This document shows positions 16,575-18,404 of a stretch of DNA of 18,404 nt, piece after piece. Origin of the DNA: Flavobacterium sp. (GTDB taxonomy: Bacteria; Bacteroidota; Bacteroidia; Flavobacteriales; Flavobacteriaceae). The notes under the pieces were generated by a model. The model was not told where the DNA came from and made no database searches. It worked only from the letters and a program-made list of their open reading frames with translations. Where the stretch lies: positions 1 to 18,404 of the forward strand of contig JADMKR010000181.1 of NCBI GenBank assembly GCA_015478765.1, in the 5' to 3' direction. The first letter of the stretch is position 1; every line of letters begins with the position of its first letter. A program made the translations under genes and the position numbers.

Positions 16575-16946
16575 TTATTTTAAGTTCTTATTTTCCAGGT
16601 ATTTTATAAAACCGGATATTAATTTTGATATTTCTGTAGCATCTGAATATAAATCAGCGAATTCGCTTTGCGAAATGTATCGCAGGTCATAGGCCAAGTA
16701 TAATTGTGAACGGACTTCGCCTGCAGATGCTTTCGCAATAAAAAGAAAGTGAATAAACTCTTTATCAGTACGCCGTTCGAATCCTTCTGCAATATTTGAA
16801 GAAATTGAAATCGCGGCCCGGCGTATTTGTCTTTTAAAATCCACATCCTTGATAAAATACTCACTAGCCGTAATCTTATAAATACTCGCGGTGAATACTC
16901 TGGCTTTTTGCCAAGAGATAATTTCTTCAAATGACTGTAGTTGCAT
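16575..16946 (-). CDS. Four helix bundle protein (23S rRNA IVS / S23 family), intact
   Basis: A 123-residue, all-helical protein of the TIGR02436 / 23S rRNA intervening-sequence family, of full family length. Landmarks are FEEIISWQKARVF near the N-terminus (residues 5-17), RQIRRAAISISSNIAEGFER (residues ~39-58), then DKEFIHFLFIAKASAGEVRSQL, and a C-terminal helix ending IKYLENKN. The family forms a pentameric bundle with a basic surface; homologs include the Avd proteins of diversity-generating retroelements, which bind nucleic acid. It lies in the sufC-sufD gap between inverted heptamer arms, with 51 nt between its ATG and the 5' arm. Its biochemical job is unknown. It is clearly homologous to, but strongly diverged from, the interrupted copy at 17823-18215, so the two are not a local duplication. 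Confidence 0.92.
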   Translation of the reverse strand: MQLQSFEEIISWQKARVFTASIYKITASEYFIKDVDFKRQIRRAAISISSNIAEGFERRTDKEFIHFLFIAKASAGEVRSQLYLAYDLRYISQSEFADLYSDATEISKLISGFIKYLENKNLK

Positions 16947-16997
16947 GGCGTATAAATTTTATTCCGACTAAAATATGAGTTTACCGAAAAGTATAAA

Positions 16998-17040
16998 TTC
17001 GACTTTCAACTTTCGACTTTCCACTTTCCACTTTCCACTA
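16998..17040 (-). repeat. Inverted-repeat arm of element 1: six heptamers running into the sufC stop
   Basis: On the plus strand six consecutive 7-mers TTCNACT (TTCGACT, TTCAACT, TTCGACT, then TTCCACT three times) fill 16998-17039. On the minus strand the sufC stop TAG (17040-17038) is itself the first bases of the array (TAGTGGAAAGTGG). The array is complementary to the arm at 16506-16536. Confidence 0.88.
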
Positions 17041-17784
17041 TTTTTCGTTTTTAATCCAGTCGTAACCTTTTTCTTCGAGTTCGTATGCCAGCTCTTTACC
17101 ACCCGATTTTACGATTTGGCCGTTGTACAAAACATGTACGAAATCAGGTACGATATAATCCAGTAAGCGCTGATAGTGCGTGATCACAACGATTGCGTTG
17201 TCCTGACTTTTTAGTTTGTTGACGCCGTTGGCGACGATTCGCAATGCGTCAATATCCAATCCTGAATCGGTTTCGTCAAGGATTGCGAGTTTTGGTTCGA
17301 GCATCGCCATCTGGAAAATCTCATTTCGCTTTTTCTCACCGCCGGAAAAACCTTCGTTTAATGAACGCGATAAAAATTTACGGTCGATCTCCAGCAACTC
17401 CGATTTTTCGCGGATGGTTTTCAGCATTACATTGGCCGGCATTTCTTCAAGGCCTTGTGCTTTTCGCGATTCGTTGATGGCCGTCCGCATAAAATTGGTC
17501 ACCGAAACTCCTGGTATTTCCACCGGATATTGGAACGAAAGAAAAACACCTTTGTGAGCGCGTTCTTCCGGAGCCAAATCGGATAGATCTTCGTTGTCTA
17601 ATGAAATTGTGCCTTCGGTGACATCAAAAGTTTCATTACCGGCAATTACCGCCGCCAGCGTACTTTTCCCGGAACCATTAGGTCCCATGATCGCGTGGAC
17701 TTCGCCAGCTTTCACTTCGAGGTTTATTCCGCGTAGGATTTCTTTATCGTCTATTGATGCGTGGAGGTTTTTTATTGATAGCAT
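17038..17784 (-). CDS. sufC: SufC, ABC-type ATPase of the SUF scaffold
   Basis: A 248-residue ABC ATPase without membrane segments. Walker A is GPNGSGKST (residues 34-42), the Q-loop Gln is Gln85 in SFQYP, the ABC signature is FSGGEKKR (146-153), Walker B is LAILDE with Asp170-Glu171 followed by TDSGLD, and the H-loop is His203 (ITHYQR). ETDSGLD and the YDWIKNE C-terminus are typical of SufC. SufC dimers drive conformational change in SufB-SufD during cluster assembly. The stop codon overlaps the heptamer array of element 1, and the ATG is 9 nt from the arm of element 2, so sufC is flanked by an insertion on each side. Confidence 0.97.
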   Translation of the reverse strand: MLSIKNLHASIDDKEILRGINLEVKAGEVHAIMGPNGSGKSTLAAVIAGNETFDVTEGTISLDNEDLSDLAPEERAHKGVFLSFQYPVEIPGVSVTNFMRTAINESRKAQGLEEMPANVMLKTIREKSELLEIDRKFLSRSLNEGFSGGEKKRNEIFQMAMLEPKLAILDETDSGLDIDALRIVANGVNKLKSQDNAIVVITHYQRLLDYIVPDFVHVLYNGQIVKSGGKELAYELEEKGYDWIKNEK

Positions 17785-17793
17785 GTTAATTTT

Positions 17794-17817
17794 GTTTAAG
17801 GTTTAAAGTTTAAAGTT
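17794..17817 (-). repeat. Inverted-repeat arm of element 2, sufC side
   Basis: Plus strand GTTTAAG, GTTTAAA, GTTTAAA, GTT: three and a half heptamers. It pairs with 18271-18294 over 24 nt with two differences, one of which would be a G-U pair in RNA. It covers about -10 to -33 relative to the sufC ATG. Confidence 0.85.
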
Positions 17818-17822
17818 GCCTG

Positions 17823-18215
17823 CTATTGGAACTTTGTGCCTTTAAAGTCTTTTTTGTTTAGATATAATATAAAGTTGTTTATTTTTCCGCTTAACTTTTC
17901 GTAGCCTTCCTTTAGTTCTATAAATTTTTGCTATTCTATATAATTAAAATCGAGCGCTCGGTAAAGCTGAGATCGTACTTCCCCTGCTGATCCTTTTGCG
18001 ATCGATAAAAATTGTCTAAATTCCACATTTCCATTACGTTCAAATCCCTCTGCAATATTGTCCATTATTGAACCGGCGGCGGCAAGGATCTGAGAACGAA
18101 AGCGATAATCATTATGAAAATTTTCTGCTTCACTCATTAAATGAAAAATCTCATTCGATAATCTTCGAGCTTCCATCCAGATTTCTAAATCTTCAAACTT
18201 GCTAATTGTCGCCAA
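17823..18215 (-). pseudogene. Four helix bundle protein (IVS / S23 family) with in-frame TAG
   Basis: From a TTG start at 18215 the frame encodes 94 residues (ATISKFEDLEIWMEARRL, then MDNIAEGFERNGNVEFRQFL, SIAKGSAGEVRSQLYRALD) and meets a TAG at 17933-17931. It then continues in the same frame for 35 sense codons that match the family's C-terminal helix (QKFIELKEGYEKLSGKINNF, then YLNKKD) up to a second TAG at 17825-17823. A full protein would be ~130 codons, near family size. Start: a TAG lies two codons upstream and the first ATG inside is at residue 14, past the conserved FEDLEIW, so TTG is the only start that keeps the domain. Nonsense-inactivated copy is most likely; amber readthrough or a functional 94-residue form are alternatives. 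Located between the arms of element 2 in the sufB-sufC gap. Confidence 0.85.
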
Positions 18216-18270
18216 TTTCTAATTTTTATGAATCAAAGTAAGGAGATAAAATTGTCCGCATTTTTTCTCC

Positions 18271-18294
18271 AACTTTAAACCTTAAACTTTAAAC
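18271..18294 (-). repeat. Inverted-repeat arm of element 2, sufB side
   Basis: Plus strand AAC, TTTAAAC, CTTAAAC, TTTAAAC: the inverted partner of 17794-17817. On the minus strand it begins 3 nt after the sufB stop codon. Confidence 0.85.
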
Positions 18295-18297
18295 GTT

Positions 18298-18404
18298 CTA
18301 ACCCACACTTCCCTCCAACGAAATCTCCAGCAATTTCTGCGCTTCGACGGCGAATTCCATCGGTAATTTGTTTAAAACGTCCTTGCTGAAACCGTTTACG
18401 ATTA
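18298..18404 (-). CDS. sufB: SufB, Fe-S cluster scaffold subunit (C-terminal end only)
   Basis: Only the last 35 codons are in the window; the 5' part lies beyond position 18404. They read IVNGFSKDVLNKLPMEFAVE, then AQKLLEISLEGSVG and a TAG stop at 18300-18298. This is the highly conserved SufB C-terminus (FxxxVLxxLPMEFAVEAQKLL). SufB carries the site where the nascent cluster is built and receives sulfur from SufE. First visible gene of the sufB-sufC-sufD unit, with element 2 inserted directly after its stop. Confidence 0.95.
   Translation of the reverse strand, partial: IVNGFSKDVLNKLPMEFAVEAQKLLEISLEGSVG

Larger units (their letters stand above)
16506..17040 (-). mobile_element. Putative IVS-like element 1 (four-helix-bundle ORF between inverted heptamer arms)
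   Basis: The whole gap between sufC and sufD is occupied by one unit: heptamer arm, four-helix-bundle ORF, complementary heptamer arm. The 5' arm begins within the sufC stop codon and the 3' arm ends 5 nt before the sufD ATG. In 23S rRNA the same protein family is encoded in intervening sequences whose ends pair and are cut by RNase III; calling this a related mobile unit in mRNA is inference. Confidence 0.4.
17794..18294 (-). mobile_element. Putative IVS-like element 2 (interrupted four-helix-bundle ORF between inverted heptamer arms)
   Basis: The gap between sufB and sufC holds a second unit with the same plan as element 1 but a different heptamer (GTTTAAA type) and a diverged ORF. The 5' arm starts 3 nt after the sufB stop and the 3' arm ends 9 nt before the sufC ATG. 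The shared architecture with unrelated arm sequence suggests an independent insertion; mobility is inferred. Confidence 0.4.

Noticed and set aside
16619..16930. 103-codon minus-strand ORF inside the intact four-helix-bundle gene
   Set aside because: It is an alternative frame of the clearly conserved 16575-16946 gene.
16998..17040. Short regular array considered as a CRISPR or phase-variable repeat
   Set aside because: A 7-nt unit without spacers is not CRISPR, and the array lies outside coding sequence except for the sufC stop codon, so copy-number change would not shift a reading frame.
1..18404. tRNA or rRNA genes and insertion sequences with transposases
   Set aside because: I looked for cloverleaf-like segments, conserved rRNA motifs and transposase-like ORFs and saw none I could support.

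Overview
The window looks like a chromosomal segment from a member of the Bacteroidota, most likely a Flavobacteriaceae species. The reasons are a giant type IX secretion system (T9SS) cargo protein with a gliding-motility-type C-terminal domain, DUF2480 and DUF6252-type proteins, TAnnTTTG-like promoter elements, very tight gene packing without Shine-Dalgarno motifs, and a SUF iron-sulfur operon with flavobacterial gene content.

Layout from left to right. (1) 1-7105, minus strand: the first ~2,368 residues of a secreted multidomain adhesin-like protein. It has a signal peptide, an anchor-J-like domain, six FN3 domains, three GDGWNG modules, two PPC-like beta-sandwich domains, a choice-of-anchor L domain, Ig-like domains, five ~72-residue tandem repeats and the start of a T9SS type B sorting domain cut by the window edge. 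(2) 7380-10285, minus: a compact sufS - lipoprotein - sufE - DUF59 - DUF2480 operon ending in a strong intrinsic terminator. (3) ~10290-15130: an accessory island. It holds a truncated GspC/PilP-like fragment (minus), two tandem paralogous lipoproteins (plus), a small nonsense-interrupted ORF overlapping a 56-residue membrane protein with its own terminator (plus), a beta-lactamase-fold serine hydrolase (plus) and a GreA/Rnk-type C-terminal-domain protein (minus). (4) 15184-18404, minus: the upstream half of the SUF system, sufB (3' end only) - sufC - sufD.

The SUF genes act together. SufS with SufE supplies persulfide sulfur, SufBCD is the ATP-driven scaffold, and the DUF59 protein probably helps cluster assembly or delivery. 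In this genome the two halves are about 4.9 kb apart, with genes on the opposite strand between them, so they must be two transcription units.

The most unusual structure is in the sufB-sufC-sufD part. Each of the two gaps between these genes holds a separate ~500-nt element made of one four-helix-bundle ORF of the 23S rRNA intervening-sequence (IVS) protein family. Each element is bracketed by long inverted repeats built from a 7-nt unit. The unit differs between the elements (GTGGAAA type versus GTTTAAA type). The arms lie directly against the stop codon of the upstream suf gene and the start codon of the downstream one. One ORF is intact; the other has an in-frame TAG and a TTG start, with its C-terminal coding sequence still readable past the stop. 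I read these as two independent insertions of an IVS-like mobile element into a protein-coding operon, where the arms could fold into long mRNA stems around each ORF. RNA processing there is a hypothesis; the arrangement itself is directly visible.
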